The notes: a model not told the origin generated them from the letters alone. Positions 44,955 through 55,080 are shown, counted from the first letter of the stretch. The stretch is DNA of 64,000 nucleotides from Paragorgia papillata (GCA_035771165.1 JAWNZC010000473.1:5418501-5482500), one strand, 5' to 3'. Program-made: numbers and translations.

Positions 44955-45275
44955 ATAAATGTGTCAAACTGTCAATGGATGCGTGAATGCATGGGTGAAT
45001 ATTGGTGAATGGATAAATGGATGCATGGATGAATGGATGCAATGGTGCGTGAATGCATGGGTGCATGAATATGGATGCATCGATGAATGGGTACATGGGT
45101 GCGTGAATGCATGGATAAATATGGATGCATGCATGCATGGTTCATAAATGCGTCACTGAATGGGTGAATGAATCGGTGAATATGGATGCATGAATGCGTG
45201 AATGAATGGTTAAATATGGCTGCATAGCTGCATAGGTGCGTGGATGGATGGGTGAATATTGATGCATGAATCTAT
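44955..45275 (+). repeat. Degenerate TGNA tetramer array
   Basis: GGATGCATGGATGAATGG, GTGAATGCATGGGTG and similar; period 4 with drift. Confidence 0.75.
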
Positions 45276-45387
45276 GGATACGTACTTGATAAAGAAATAC
45301 ATAAAGCAAGCAGTCATACAGTGTACTAATGTCTAAAATGCTGTCGAAAAACGACGCATAAGTCTACTTTGCATTTTATGTTTGTAG

Positions 45388-45498
45388 ATAAGGGATGGCT
45401 CGGTACAGATTGCTCAGGGTTCACTCAATCCAACGACGGTATCTCTTCTACGCTGCAAAAAGAGGATTGTCATTCCATTCTACAAGCTGCTGGGCATA
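45388..45498 (+). CDS. Receptor gene exon 2: juxtamembrane cytoplasmic segment
   Basis: A 37-codon exon between a TTTGTAG acceptor and a GTAAGT donor, both in phase 0. The product starts IRDGSVQIAQG and ends in a basic and hydrophobic stretch (CKKRIVIPFYKLLGI). That stretch continues into IAWRPFGGMLHPP of the next exon, giving a typical segment just before a first membrane helix. In gustatory-receptor-like proteins a conserved basic stretch precedes TM1 in the same way; this is my recollection of the family, not an alignment. The 6.1-kb intron before it contains a fragment of a reverse transcriptase on the opposite strand, AAT microsatellites and several palindromic elements. Confidence 0.62.
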
Positions 45499-45769
45499 GT
45501 AAGTTTTCTTAATAGCTGCTGGCCAATGCACGCGTATACATGACATGCATTTCTAGTTAAATCAAGATGGCACTCAGAGACTGCATACATACCTCCGCAA
45601 TCGCGAAATTCATTTATGCAATACGTCACAGACACGTTCTGTGGCTCACTCGTCCCGCCTTCTCTTGCGGGGGAGGTAAGTGTTTACTCTGGCCCGGGAG
45701 ACGGCTTGGAATCGAGCCCAGGCTATAGGGCACAAAAGAAATTGTGGGGCCCAACTGGCATAATTGAAG

Positions 45770-45910
45770 ACACAATCCTAGGGGGTTCCGGGCGCATGCA
45801 CCCCCGGAAAATATTTGAAATTTGAGTCTTTGAAACGCCATTTTCTGCGTTTTCAGGGCATTTTTTTAACAAAATATAACGGTCTTAAATCACATATTTT
45901 AAATCAGATT
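45770..45910 (+). repeat. Dispersed CATGC family copy
   Basis: GGGGGTTCCGGGCGCATGCA, then AATATTTGAAATTTGAGTCT, then AACGCCATTTTCTGCGTTTT. Parallel in order to the copies at 28905 and 41925. Confidence 0.5.
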
Positions 45911-46145
45911 AAACTTTCAAATTATTTTAAATGAGGACTACAGTTCGTTTTGCGTCCGTTTGTAACGTTTTGATAAAAGTCTTGGACGAATCAGTTCAAA
46001 GACTTACCACAGATTTTCCGGTTCACAGGATCGTAAAACTCAAGTAACACTACAGCAACTTCCTAGTCTGTCTTCAGGAAAGGTTTCAAATAAGTATATC
46101 TTAGCGGCATCTCTGGTGGCATAATACTACACACGTAATACATAT

Positions 46146-46293
46146 ATGTTATTTACCGGCTGGGAGGTCCGTATAGAGAAATATTTCCCAAGGTCTCACA
46201 AACTGCCCGAGGCCGCAGGCCGAGGGTCGTTTTTGAGACCGAGGGAAATATTTCTCTATACGGACCGACCAAAACGGTAAATAACATATTTTT
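46146..46293. mobile_element. Palindrome with central GA-GGCC-GCA-GGCC-GA hairpin
   Basis: Arms ATATGTTATTTACCG and GAGGTCCGTATAGAGAAATA with inverse. Centre CCC, GA, GGCC, GCA, GGCC, GA, GGG (46206-46226). Relative of 24007-24167. Confidence 0.7.
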
Positions 46294-46659
46294 TTTTTAT
46301 TAATCGTACGATTTATAATTTACATAATTAGGTAAATTAACATAATTGAATTGCGTAATGGAGATGACATACACGTGATATTCAAAAGTCCAAAGTTTAT
46401 CGTTCGACAGTAAACAACTGCCGACATGCAGTCCGACAGGAAAGCTTGGAACCTCTTTTGTGATAAAAAAAACAGTCAAAACTTGAAGATCTAGTTACGA
46501 AGGGAAGTCAGAATGCAGTCCTAGTGTTTTTAAAGTTTAGTTGATAAAGATTCTTCGTCCTTCTTCTTCGTTGCTTACTCGTTTTTGGCAGTTCGCTTGG
46601 GAAATCGCTTTCAATACTCGGCTGACTGCATCAAATTGAACTGAAGTGGGTCGGTCGGG

Positions 46660-46756
46660 GAGTCTCACAGCTTGTCAACAGGATGTGTTCGCAACCATTG
46701 AACAGCCTTGTAACAACTTGCTTGCAGGCAAGTAACAGCTTGGACGTTTATACGTG
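46660..46756 (+). mobile_element. Internally deleted copy of the 7424-7772 element
   Basis: TCTCACAGCTTGTCAACAGG, ATGTGTTCGCAAC, then directly TTGAACAGCCTTGTAACAAC, TTGCTTGCAGG, ending near GTTTATACGTGTAT. The roughly 240 central bases of the full element are missing and the left terminus is cut. Confidence 0.7.
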
Positions 46757-46984
46757 TATAGCAGTGCTTGAGGAAGGGGTTGTATGGTTCTATCTAACGA
46801 ATTGGCTATGTTGTTTATTCGTGTTTACGAACAAGGTCAACATCAACTATTGGCCGCGTAGAATGAGAACGAGTATACCGAATTTCCGGTGGAGTGTCCA
46901 GCAACAAATGAATCCAAGAACATGCGCAACACGAACTGTAGTTCACTTTTAAGTACTTTTTATTAATACCTCAGCCAGGAGGTT

Positions 46985-47190
46985 GTGTTTTTATAAAAGT
47001 AGTGTGCTGCGTAAGCAGTGTTCGAAACACAAAGACAAACAGAGGTAAAAACACAACCGAAATATAGTAAAAGGTTTGAGTGCTACCGAAATTATTGAAC
47101 GTAGTTTCGAAGCGTTAGAAACTAACGTTCAATAATTTCGGCAGTACTCAAACCTTTTACTATATTTTGGTTGTGTTTTTACCTCTGTGG
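46985..47190. mobile_element. Inverted-repeat element
   Basis: CAGAGGTAAAAACACAACCG, AAATATAGTAAAAGGTTTGA and inverse. The outer AAAAGTAGTGTGCTGCGTAA recurs inverted at 53395-53420, where a shortened copy (53318-53420) keeps AAGGTTTG and CTGCCGAAAC. Confidence 0.6.
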
Positions 47191-47662
47191 AAAGATTGAT
47201 CATAGATCAAGGACCAACCCTTTCAATTTTGGTTGAATTTGGCTGAAATTTGGATGAGCAATTAATAAAAATCTGACCACAAGATTCGCCGTGTAGAAAA
47301 AATGCTTGATTGCGCTCAATATCCTTATTTTATGCAAATGTTTTTGCATAATTTTGGTACGAGTGCAATCAAGTCTTTTATTCATTACTACATGTGTAAG
47401 CCTTGTGAGCTAACCTGGTTAGCGGGATGGCCCGTTTTCTTTTTAAATCTCTAATAAGCCACTGGCGTAGGTATATGCAGTCTCTGAGCGCCCTCTTGTT
47501 TATTCTATTTTACACTTATCGTTTTGACTACCTATATTCACCTTAAGGTTGAGAGCACGGGGCCGGGGGCCCACCAAGACGCCGGGTCCAGATCACGTGC
47601 CCTTTTGGCCATAGGGGTTACTGGGCCTTGTTCACTGCGTAATTTTTGTTTTTTTGTTATAG

Positions 47663-47806
47663 ATTGCATGGCGACCGTTTGGTGGCATGTTGCATCCACC
47701 TCACGCACTAATGAACTTAGTGAATGTTATTTACCCAGTGTTTATTGTTACACTGTTGCTGTTCAGTTACGTGACAAGTGCTCTGGCTTGTCGAGGAGAA
47801 TCCAAG
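47663..47806 (+). CDS. Receptor gene exon 3: TM1 of Grl-like receptor
   Basis: A 48-codon exon between a T-rich acceptor (TTTTTTGTTATAG) and a GTATGA donor, phase 0 at both ends. It encodes WRPFGGMLHPPHALMN followed by a clear membrane helix of about 24 residues (roughly LVNVIYPVFIVTLLLFSYV), then TSALACRGESK. The hydrophobic segment after a basic cytoplasmic stretch suggests an N-in, C-out helix. A longer open frame overlapping here (47524-48015) is out of frame with this product and reads straight through the splice sites, so I treat it as chance. The residue pattern around the helix matches TM1 of cnidarian Grl proteins as I remember them. Confidence 0.66.
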
Positions 47807-49004
47807 GTATGAAATCGCTCTCGTTCTCAGCTCCCCAGTTGTTGTTTCTTTTTGCGCGGGAAACGCGAAATCAAAGACTGAGGCGCAAGGGCAATTTGTC
47901 TGCACACGCGTGGCAAGAATTCGTGCATGGGTTCGTGAAACGCGCGGGACACATTCCCGTCCGCGATATAATTGGAAAGGAAATAATTAAAATGCTATAT
48001 TCAATGTTGAATTAGTCTACCTGGCCCACTTTTTACGAATGAATTACCGACAAGCAGTTCAATTGCCAACCAAAGATTAATAAAATCACGGTCTGAAAGT
48101 AATGCAAACGTCTAGTTTTTGAGATATTTTTTCATTTCTGCCTTATTTGCCATTTGAATTTCGCCACAGCCAACGGCTGAAAACGACGTTACCCCAGAAC
48201 TACACAATAAGCTTGGTGTGTAATAAAATCACATAGTTGGAAAAAGATATGTAGAAATAATAGACAAAGCGTCTTCAAAAGTTGCTGTTGACAAAACAAG
48301 TGTCGTATTTTGCTCAGTCTTCAAACCCACTATATTCTGCTTTCGCCGACCATGGGTCATCGTGAGCGATTTTTGAACGTGTTACCCATTTTTCCCAAAC
48401 ATAATTTTGATTCAGGAAAACAGATGAATAAACATAAACTGCCTTAAAGCTATTTTGAAAGTAATGCGAACGGCTAGATTTTTTGCTATCGTTCGTCAAA
48501 GAGGAGGGTTAATTGCCTGATTGAAAATAGAGTAATTCGATCAACTCGTGTTCGCAAGAAAAGCTTTGAAATGAAGTGCAACGAAACGTTAGTAAATATA
48601 TATTCAAACTTTTATTATTATTATCATGGTCTACGTTTTCCGTCCGGAAAATCAATAGCAACGATTATAAAAGTATGAACTAAATATCTGAACTCATCTT
48701 GAGGTAAAAGAAAACGTTTAATCGATCCTGTGAGCTCGAACAGAAAGGATTCGAGGAGTTGAAATAAATTTTCTTTAAGATAATCTTCGTAAAATGCCGT
48801 ACTTCCGCTGCTCCGATGACGAACCTTTTCAGCTTCAACGAAAAACACCAAGTTGAACAGCAAATCGCTGAATCGACAAGCTTGGAAGGCATATTAAAAA
48901 CGAAGAAAAGCTCAGGGAACTCGCTATTAAAATCGTATTTTAACTTTCGCATGAAGAAAATGTCAGTAAGGAACAAATACGCCCACGATGTTTTGGTCCC
49001 CTGG

Positions 49005-49195
49005 CCCAATCAAAGAATTTGGGCCAGGTAACCACTAAAGATTTCTGCTTTCCTATTGGTTGAAATTTCGCGCGTTTTTAGTGGCTATGAGTAAAACTGC
49101 AATCGTCATAAGTGGATTCAGCCCTGATGACGCGAGAATGAGATTAGTGGTTACCTGGCCCATTTCTTTTGAAATTGGGCCAGGGGACCAGGCTA
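49005..49195. repeat. GGGCCAGGTAACCACTAAAG repeat
   Basis: Inverted ends TTTGGGCCAGGTAACCACTA and TAGTGGTTACCTGGCCCA around TTTTTAGTGGCTATGAGTAA. Related to 9843 and 36590. Confidence 0.6.
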
Positions 49196-49227
49196 ATTGC
49201 CCACCTGTTCTGAGGCGCTACTATTAA

Positions 49228-49672
49228 ACGCCCTGTCTACGTCAAGCGGATTGACAGTTAGTCCAAATCCGGATCGAAAAACGCGAGTGAAGTCAATCCG
49301 GGCACATGTTTACATGAAGAATCCGATCTGCTTGGAACGTTGTTTTGGAACACTATTTTCTGTGCTTCCCTCAATGTCTGCCATTTAGCACGATACGCAT
49401 TCACCAACTTCACTCATGCGTATCAAGTCATTTTTAAGTCAAACCGTGTTTAGATGAATCAGATTGGAAACATTCAAGTCGATTCTTGCCTGAATCTCAA
49501 GTCAATCCTTGCCTGAATCTCAAGTCAATCCACTCCACTGCGTGGATTGACTTCAGCCAATTGTTTTGATCAGATCGAAAACTTTCAATCTTCTTCATGT
49601 ATAAACACAACAAGGAGAAACAACATGCGAGATGTGGCTTGAACACTCAATCCACTTCATGTAAACGGGGCC
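49228..49672. mobile_element. 445-bp MITE, AAGTCAATCC words, TAA target duplication
   Basis: Ends CGCCCTGTCTACGTCAAGCG and the inverse of CACTTCATGTAAACGGGGCC, flanked by TAA. Words CAAGTCAATCC/GGATTGACTT and GAATCAGATTGG recur in both orientations. Confidence 0.65.
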
Positions 49673-49809
49673 TAACAGTTTTAGTCACCACAAAGGATTT
49701 TTAAACCAGCGTTTTTTAAGATCAGATTGCTACCAACGGCGAATATTTGCTGGTTTTATTAATATCTTCCAAGTAGTTTATATATTTAAGAGGAGATTCT
49801 TTTCTAAGT

Positions 49810-50031
49810 CGTGTTTACACTGCAAGCCATGGCTTGGCCTGGCCCGGGGTAAATGTGTCGTGTTTACACTGGCACAAGCCTGGCCAAGGCCAAAGCATGC
49901 ATAGGTCAACAAAAGAAGCAAGCCTAGATATTCTGACCAAGGCCTGGCCTATAGGCCAGCCCAGGACGTGTTTACACTGCCAAAGTAGGCCAAAGTTAGG
50001 CCAAGGCCAGGCCAAAGCTTGCAGTGTAAAG
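49810..50031. mobile_element. Word-type element, GGCCAAGGCC/GGCCTGGCC words
   Basis: Ends GTGTTTACACTGCAAGCC and the inverse of AAGCTTGCAGTGTAAA. Three internal CGTGTTTACACTG motifs divide it. Frames on both strands are by-products of the words. Confidence 0.65.
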
Positions 50032-50459
50032 GCCTGGCCAAACGCTTTCAACATTTCATTCAACATCGTTCAACATTTTTGAATTCAACAAGTTGAAAGC
50101 GTTTGGCCACCCCTGTTGAATGATGTTGAACGTTGTTGAATGGTGTTGAATGATGTTGAACGAAATTTGAACATGTTCAAATTTTCGTTCAACACGCGTT
50201 CAACATTTCTATTGTTCTCAAAATGTTGAAAGGTGTTGAACGCATTTGGCCACATTTCATTCAACTTTGTTGAACAGATACATGCGCCATGCGGGATATT
50301 GTCGATTCCAGCTCATGGTAGCCCGCGTTCAATTAATTGTCATTCATGAATGTTGAACGATGTTGAATTCATTTGGCCACTCGTGCTTTCAACATTATTC
50401 AACATCGTTCAACAATGTTGAATGATGTTGAATGCGATGTTGAAAGCGTTTGGCCAGGC
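50032..50459. mobile_element. Word-type element, TTCAACATCGTTCAAC words
   Basis: Ends GCCTGGCCAAACGCTTTCAA and the inverse of TTGAAAGCGTTTGGCCAGGC. About thirty GTTGAA/TTCAAC words. It shares the GGCCTGGCC junction with the preceding element, suggesting one inserted into, or evolved at, the edge of the other. Confidence 0.65.
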
Positions 50460-50588
50460 TTTTATGTCGCGTAGCATACGTTCAGAACTGATGTCAAGTG
50501 ATGGCATCTACATCAATTTATAATTATGGAAAATACACATCTTTTGATATGTTTCTCAACCTCTAAATGCATTAAAAAGGTCTATATA

Positions 50589-50671
50589 CACTCACTTTTA
50601 GCATTTTTGTCTAGCTTGTACATTTAACATATGTTGAATGTACAAGCTAGACAAAAATGCTAAAAGTGAGT
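50589..50671. repeat. Perfect palindrome
   Basis: CACTCACTTTTAGCATTTTT, GTCTAGCTTGTACAT and exact inverse around TAACATATGTTGA. Confidence 0.7.
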
Positions 50672-51184
50672 GGGGAACCAAAACGAAAATATTGTCTGAA
50701 CTTGAGACAATTTTGCTTTGATTATTGCATGTAAATATGGAGGATTTAACATTTTTGTATCATACCTACATTCACTATTATAGAAAATTTGTAGTTTTCA
50801 ATTTGTTTCTCAATTCCAAAAATTTTGTTTCATTGCGCGGCTTGATCAGCATTAACTGATCGTGCGATCGTTCTACAAGACTACAACCTTACTAAAACCG
50901 TACAAAACGTTCAAAAACCGTATTAAATCTGGAAGTACGATCTATTTCGGTGCTCTATAAAACAAATAATGTTTTCATTCGTGCAATAGGCGAGTTCCAG
51001 GGTGTTGCGCGCGCATCATTTTTCAAAAAAACTGGCAAGCTCCATTCAAAGTGAACATATTGTTTAAAATAAGTAAGTCTGTTTGCCAACTGGTTTGCCA
51101 TTGCTTACTTCTTGGGGAGCCCGCCAAGAGCCCGCCAATTTCTTTGCAAAACGATGCGCGCGCAATACCCTGAAATTCGCCTGT

Positions 51185-52215
51185 AGACCCAACCTCGTAC
51201 CCAGGGTCTTATCTCCGCTCCCCCGCCCCGCGCTGCGAAAAGACCCTGGTTGTGGCTGGTCACGTGCCCCCTAAAAATTGGGGGTGTTTTAATTAACGAT
51301 TTCAAAAATACTCACGGAGGAGTGAGTGAGTGACAAAGGCACAATTACAAGTTTTCACCTTTGTTTATACAAATAATATATTACGTCTGGCGTCGTCGGA
51401 CTGGCGTCTGATCGGGCTGTCTGATCGCAAAATATCTGTTAAAATGAAACCAACAAAAAACAAATGTACTCAGTGTTTATAACAAAACATATCTCGTGCT
51501 TTCTTCTGTGGTGTACGTTGTCAAAGATCATATCGAATCCAAACGTTAAAGAATCCCCGACGGCCCGAAGAAGATATAGCATCGTCTATTAAATGCACCG
51601 TCGAATACTCGTGTCGACTAGACTTTGAAATTGTCGCAGTGTTGGTGATGTGAGTACCTTAAAAATTTGTACAGCAAGGCAAATTTTGAACTGCGTTATT
51701 CGGCCGAAATGTTTTACCGCCAAAGACTTCATCGCGACGATGCTCTTCCTCATTTAATCCTCGTTTAATCTGCAGGCCATGTGAAAGAGCCAAACCGCTT
51801 TCTCTCGCACTAAAATGCATTGACATTTCAACCTCTGCTCCAATAACCCCAGCGAAAAGTACTAAAAGAAGCGATTCGGCAAATATTGCAACTATACAAC
51901 ATCAAGCCGATTGCCGTCCTTTCACTCGCATTTGTCATCAACAGAAACTCAGGTAAATACAGTTCTTGAATCGCGCTTTTCATTCTTTTTATTAAACTTT
52001 ATAGTTCGCCTAAATGGCTAAATCTAATATCAGATTTTAGAATACGAGTATTAAAACTGGACTTGTGTTGCAGCATTGATTGTGCAGCTTACTACCCCTC
52101 CCTTGATATAAAATTCGTTTAGGCGGCACGTGACCAGCCGCAACCAGGGTCTTTTCGTAGCGTGGTGGGCGGGGAGCGGAGATAAGACCCTGGGTATCGA
52201 GTTCATAAGGGCTAA
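51185..52215. mobile_element. 1.0-kb element with CCAGGGTCTTATCTCCGC ends
   Basis: Inverted ends of about 90 bases: CTCGTACCCAGGGTCTTATC, TCCGCTCCCC, AAGACCCTGGTTG, GGCTGGTCACGTGCC. No transposase visible in the interior. Confidence 0.6.
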
Positions 52216-53562
52216 TGTATGTGTATATAAAATAATTTTAATTCGGTGGCCATTTTCCGAATACATGGGGAAATTTCAGCCCGTATGGAAAAGAGGAGAA
52301 TGATTTGAATAAGAAACACGAAGTGTGGAAGTCAGCCAAGTTGTCACAAACATGCAGCATAAAACAAACATATTTAGATGTGTATTTCAAATAAACCATA
52401 TGTATTATTTCTTTATGTACTTTATGCACTTTCTGTATTCCACACTTCGTGTTTCTTATTCAAAACATTCACTCTTCCCATCCCCCAGTAGCCGGACTGA
52501 AATCTCAGCCTGGGCTGAAATTTCCCCTTTTATTCGACATTTTGCCAAAAATATTAGGGACTGACAATCCTTTAAACAAAATAATTCTTCTTGTAGAAGA
52601 AAGAAAATGAATGGATCGTTTTCACTCACGTGATCGGTGGCCCCGTTGGGGTGGTAAAACAATACGAAATGTTTGAATAAGAAAAGATTTAAATTCCCAT
52701 AGGATAAGGATTGTGCACCAATATGGCCGCCATTTCATTGTTTCTGTGCACCAATATGGCCGCCGGGACGTCAGATGAAAACCAAGAATAATTTTTTGTC
52801 CCAACCGGCCTTGTTCGGTCTACAATGCCACACTGAGCAATTTCACGTTTTCAAGACGACGTCAACTCACAGAGACCCGACAACTGTTTCTTTAATATTG
52901 AATTTAATACAGAAATTACAATCGTTTTACCTGTCCTACGGCGTTTTAGAAGAACCTTAGTATGGATAGTCTAAACTATTTAAATCTGTTATGCTAAATT
53001 ATTATTTTACATAATTGGAAACTAGTTACAACTTACTGTGAAAATCCTCGTACGTTTAAAACTATATGTCTAAAATGTGATTCTGTCCGTAGTCTCAGCC
53101 GGCCAATTTCTTGCTGTTGTTAGTATCTGTATCTGTAAATTATACTGTTATGCTTTGTGTAGTTATACAGCTTTATACATTAACTTATATCTCGGGCCCA
53201 CTGTAATTGGCTAATCGCTGTTGCGGATCCCCTGCCATCGTTACTAAGTAACTTTTCTATGTTGTTATCTGTACATAAACATTTTTTATCTGGCAAAGCT
53301 AATAAAATAAATATAGTATAAGGTTTGTTATATACTGCCGAAACAGAAAACGTACATCAAACCTTACTATATTTCGATTGTTGTTTCAACACTGCCTATA
53401 CGCAGCACGCTACTTTTATTCTACTGTTTGTAATTGTCAGTCCGCCCTGAGTGGATGCCTATTGTTCTAAGGCAAGATGGCACAATTGCTAGTCCAAACC
53501 TGGCATATACTATACACCGACATTGAGGTGAATAATTGTTAACTACTTCTAATTTTCTTTAG

Positions 53563-53883
53563 CAACCAATGGGAAATGATTCAATTCCTGAGATCTCGAT
53601 CAACACACCAATACCACCACCTAATGCTTCTGTCATTAACACGACAAATACTACCACTATTTTCTGGCTAGACATACATGTATTTTCCCAAAACGCGACC
53701 AGATTAAGTGTGGTCTCGAGGCGTACACCTGACGATGAAATGTGGGACCCGGCATACAATGAGTGTAAACATATCTTCGGCACGTTCATTTTACCCAGCA
53801 TGCTTCATCTGCTGGCTTACTGTATTGGTTTCTACTTGTATCGCGTCAAGCAGCATGAAGGATTGTACGTTCTGATGGAGAAG
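53563..53883 (+). CDS. Receptor gene exon 4: glycosylated extracellular loop and TM2
   Basis: A 107-codon exon from a TTTTCTTTAG acceptor to a GTAAGG donor, phase 0 at both ends; the ATG at 53569 is internal (Q-P-M). The N-terminal part has five N-X-S/T sequons (NDS, NAS, NTT, NTT, NAT) and Pro-rich sequence. A helix follows, roughly FGTFILPSMLHLLAYCIGFYLY, then the charged stretch RVKQHEGLYVLMEK. Sequons placed between TM1 and TM2 argue that this loop is outside the cell and the N-terminus inside. That is the inverted topology known for insect gustatory and odorant receptors and unlike a GPCR. This exon is the strongest family evidence. Confidence 0.7.
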
Positions 53884-54072
53884 GTAAGGTGGCTATATCC
53901 ATCATGTATGTAGCAAATTTGTTTTATGTAGCATGCATGCTAAACTTGCAAGTTGTGACCTTTTTGCACATACATTATCGCCTAAATTCCCATTGGTTCA
54001 TTCGAGTTTTCTGTAAACAAAATATCAACTCTGCCAAACATGACATAGAGTTGTGTTTGCATTAAAGATTGC

Positions 54073-54370
54073 GAATTAAGGAAGGAAGGACGGGGGGGGG
54101 GGGAGGGAAGAAGAAAGGATGGATGTGGATGGAGGATGGATAGATGGGAGGGAGGGAGGGAGGGAGGAATGAATGAATGAAAGGAGGGAGGGAGGAAGGA
54201 AGGACGTAGCGAGGGAGGGAAGGAAGGACAGAGGAGGGGAAAGAAAAGAAGGAAGGAAGAACGAAAATAGAAAGAAAGGAAGGAGGGACGGGCGGAGCGA
54301 GCGAGTGAATGAGCGGGTGGGTGGGTAGGTGAGTGGGTGAGTGCGTGGGTGTGTGAGTGGTGGGTTGGTG
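54073..54370 (+). repeat. Purine-rich GGAA/GGGA/GTGA simple repeats
   Basis: GGAGGGAGGGAGGAATGAAT and similar, grading into GTGGGTGAGTG. Lies in the intron before exon 5. Confidence 0.8.
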
Positions 54371-54460
54371 AATGAGTGTGTAAATAGAGAACGCAGATCA
54401 GTTTACAAAGCTTTCATTTACTTTACTTTACTTTACTTTACTTTAAATTATTATTTTCAG

Positions 54461-54507
54461 GTGTTTTTGCAAAGTCCCCAACAGAAGCGATTATACGTCA
54501 CTTTATG
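54461..54507 (+). CDS. Receptor gene exon 5: short cytoplasmic linker
   Basis: A 47-base micro-exon after a TTATTTTCAG acceptor, encoding VFLQSPQQKRLYVTL plus two bases of a Trp codon. The donor is GTATTG at 54508. Phase 2 here joins exactly to the single G at the start of the next exon and completes the Trp codon, giving LWWFVLLG across the junction. The reading continues the MEK of exon 4 without a stop. The intron upstream holds purine-rich simple repeats and a CTTTA array. The intron downstream starts only about 50 bases before a long TTTTG microsatellite. Short linker exons between helices are plausible for this family. Confidence 0.62.
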
Positions 54508-54554
54508 GTATTGTATAAAGTTCATGCTAAAAATACATCTAACTTCTAAAATGA

Positions 54555-54751
54555 ACCTTGTTTTGTTTTGTTTTATTTTGTTTTGTTTTGTTTTGTTTTG
54601 TTTTGTTTTGTTTTGTTTTGTTTTGTGTTCTGTTCTGTTTTGTTTTTTGTTTTGTTTTGTTTTGTTTTGTTTTGTTTTGTGTTCTGTTCTGTTCTGTTCT
54701 GTTTTGTTTTTTGTTTTGTTTTGTTTTGTTTTGTTTTGTTTTGTTTTGTTT
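54555..54751 (+). repeat. TTTTG pentanucleotide microsatellite
   Basis: (TGTTT)n with GTTCTGTTCTG interruptions. It stays open in several frames (VLFCF peptides), which is meaningless. Confidence 0.9.
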
Positions 54752-55005
54752 GTAAAAGCGTTAAAGATGATAAAGGACGGCGTAAACTGTTTTCAATATT
54801 TAGTTTTGTGTAATATGCAAATTATTTCAAAATTACTAGAGTATCTTTTCCGCAAGAAAAAAGGTTGTTTAGAATTGTGCAAAATCGTGACTCCCAACAG
54901 AAAAGAAGAAAAGAAAACCGAGCCGAACCTATAAACTATTATATTTGATATTTGAAGTGAATTTAATGACTTTTAAATCGTCCTAGTACTGCTAAAATGA
55001 TTGTC

Positions 55006-55080
55006 CCCGAGCCCGGGCGTAGGGCCGAAGGCCCGGAGCCCGGTGAAGACTCTGCCTACCACAGGTAGCCCGAGTAATAA
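55006..55080. repeat. GC-rich hairpin with GGGCC-GAA-GGCCC core
   Basis: GAGCCCGGGCGTA, GGGCC, GAA, GGCCC, GGAGCCCGG. Follows a copy of the ATTATATTTGATATTTGAAG repeat also seen at 2815. Confidence 0.55.

Larger units (their letters stand above)
39314..45387 (+). other. Receptor gene intron 1, about 6.1 kb
   Basis: Intron between exons 1 and 2, bounded by GTAAGG and TTTGTAG. It contains a self-complementary word element (40450-40826), two copies of a pale dispersed family (41925-42120 and 42575-42740), a long palindrome (43082-43255), a 21-bp tandem repeat, AAT microsatellites, a reverse-transcriptase fragment on the other strand and a degenerate TGNA tandem array. I see no further exon. The stretches 39320-40440 and 40830-41380 show no gene or strong repeat. 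Confidence 0.5.
45499..47662 (+). other. Receptor gene intron 2
   Basis: Intron of about 2.2 kb. It holds a copy of the dispersed CATGC-centred family (45770-45910), the palindrome at 46146-46293, a deleted copy of a word MITE (46660-46756) and an inverted-repeat element (46985-47190). The stretch 47190-47660 shows nothing recognisable apart from the polypyrimidine tract before exon 3. Confidence 0.45.
47807..53562 (+). other. Receptor gene intron 3
   Basis: Intron of about 5.8 kb. From 47810 to 49005 I see no repeat I can name; a minus-strand open frame near 48624-48863 looks peptide-like but has no splice or homology support. From 49005 to 52215 it is almost continuous inverted-repeat elements. 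The stretch 52220-53315 is AT-rich with two close copies of TGTGCACCAATATGGCCGCC near 52710-52755 and no gene. Confidence 0.4.

Noticed and set aside
44791..45147. His/Pro/Ile-rich repeat protein frames on both strands
   Set aside because: Degenerate TGNA tetramer array; frames are open because of the repeat composition.
47524..48015. 163-codon plus frame
   Set aside because: It overlaps exon 3 of the receptor gene in a different frame and ignores both splice sites. The phase-consistent TM1 reading is better supported.
48624..48863. Minus-strand frame with protein-like stretch LLESFLFELTGSIKRF
   Set aside because: Composition is suggestive, but a neighbouring frame is needed to extend it and no family or splice site could be recognised.
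54341..54934. 197-codon plus-strand frame with Phe/Val/Leu/Cys repeats
   Set aside because: It is the TTTTG microsatellite read as protein. The true coding part is only the 47-base exon at 54461-54507.
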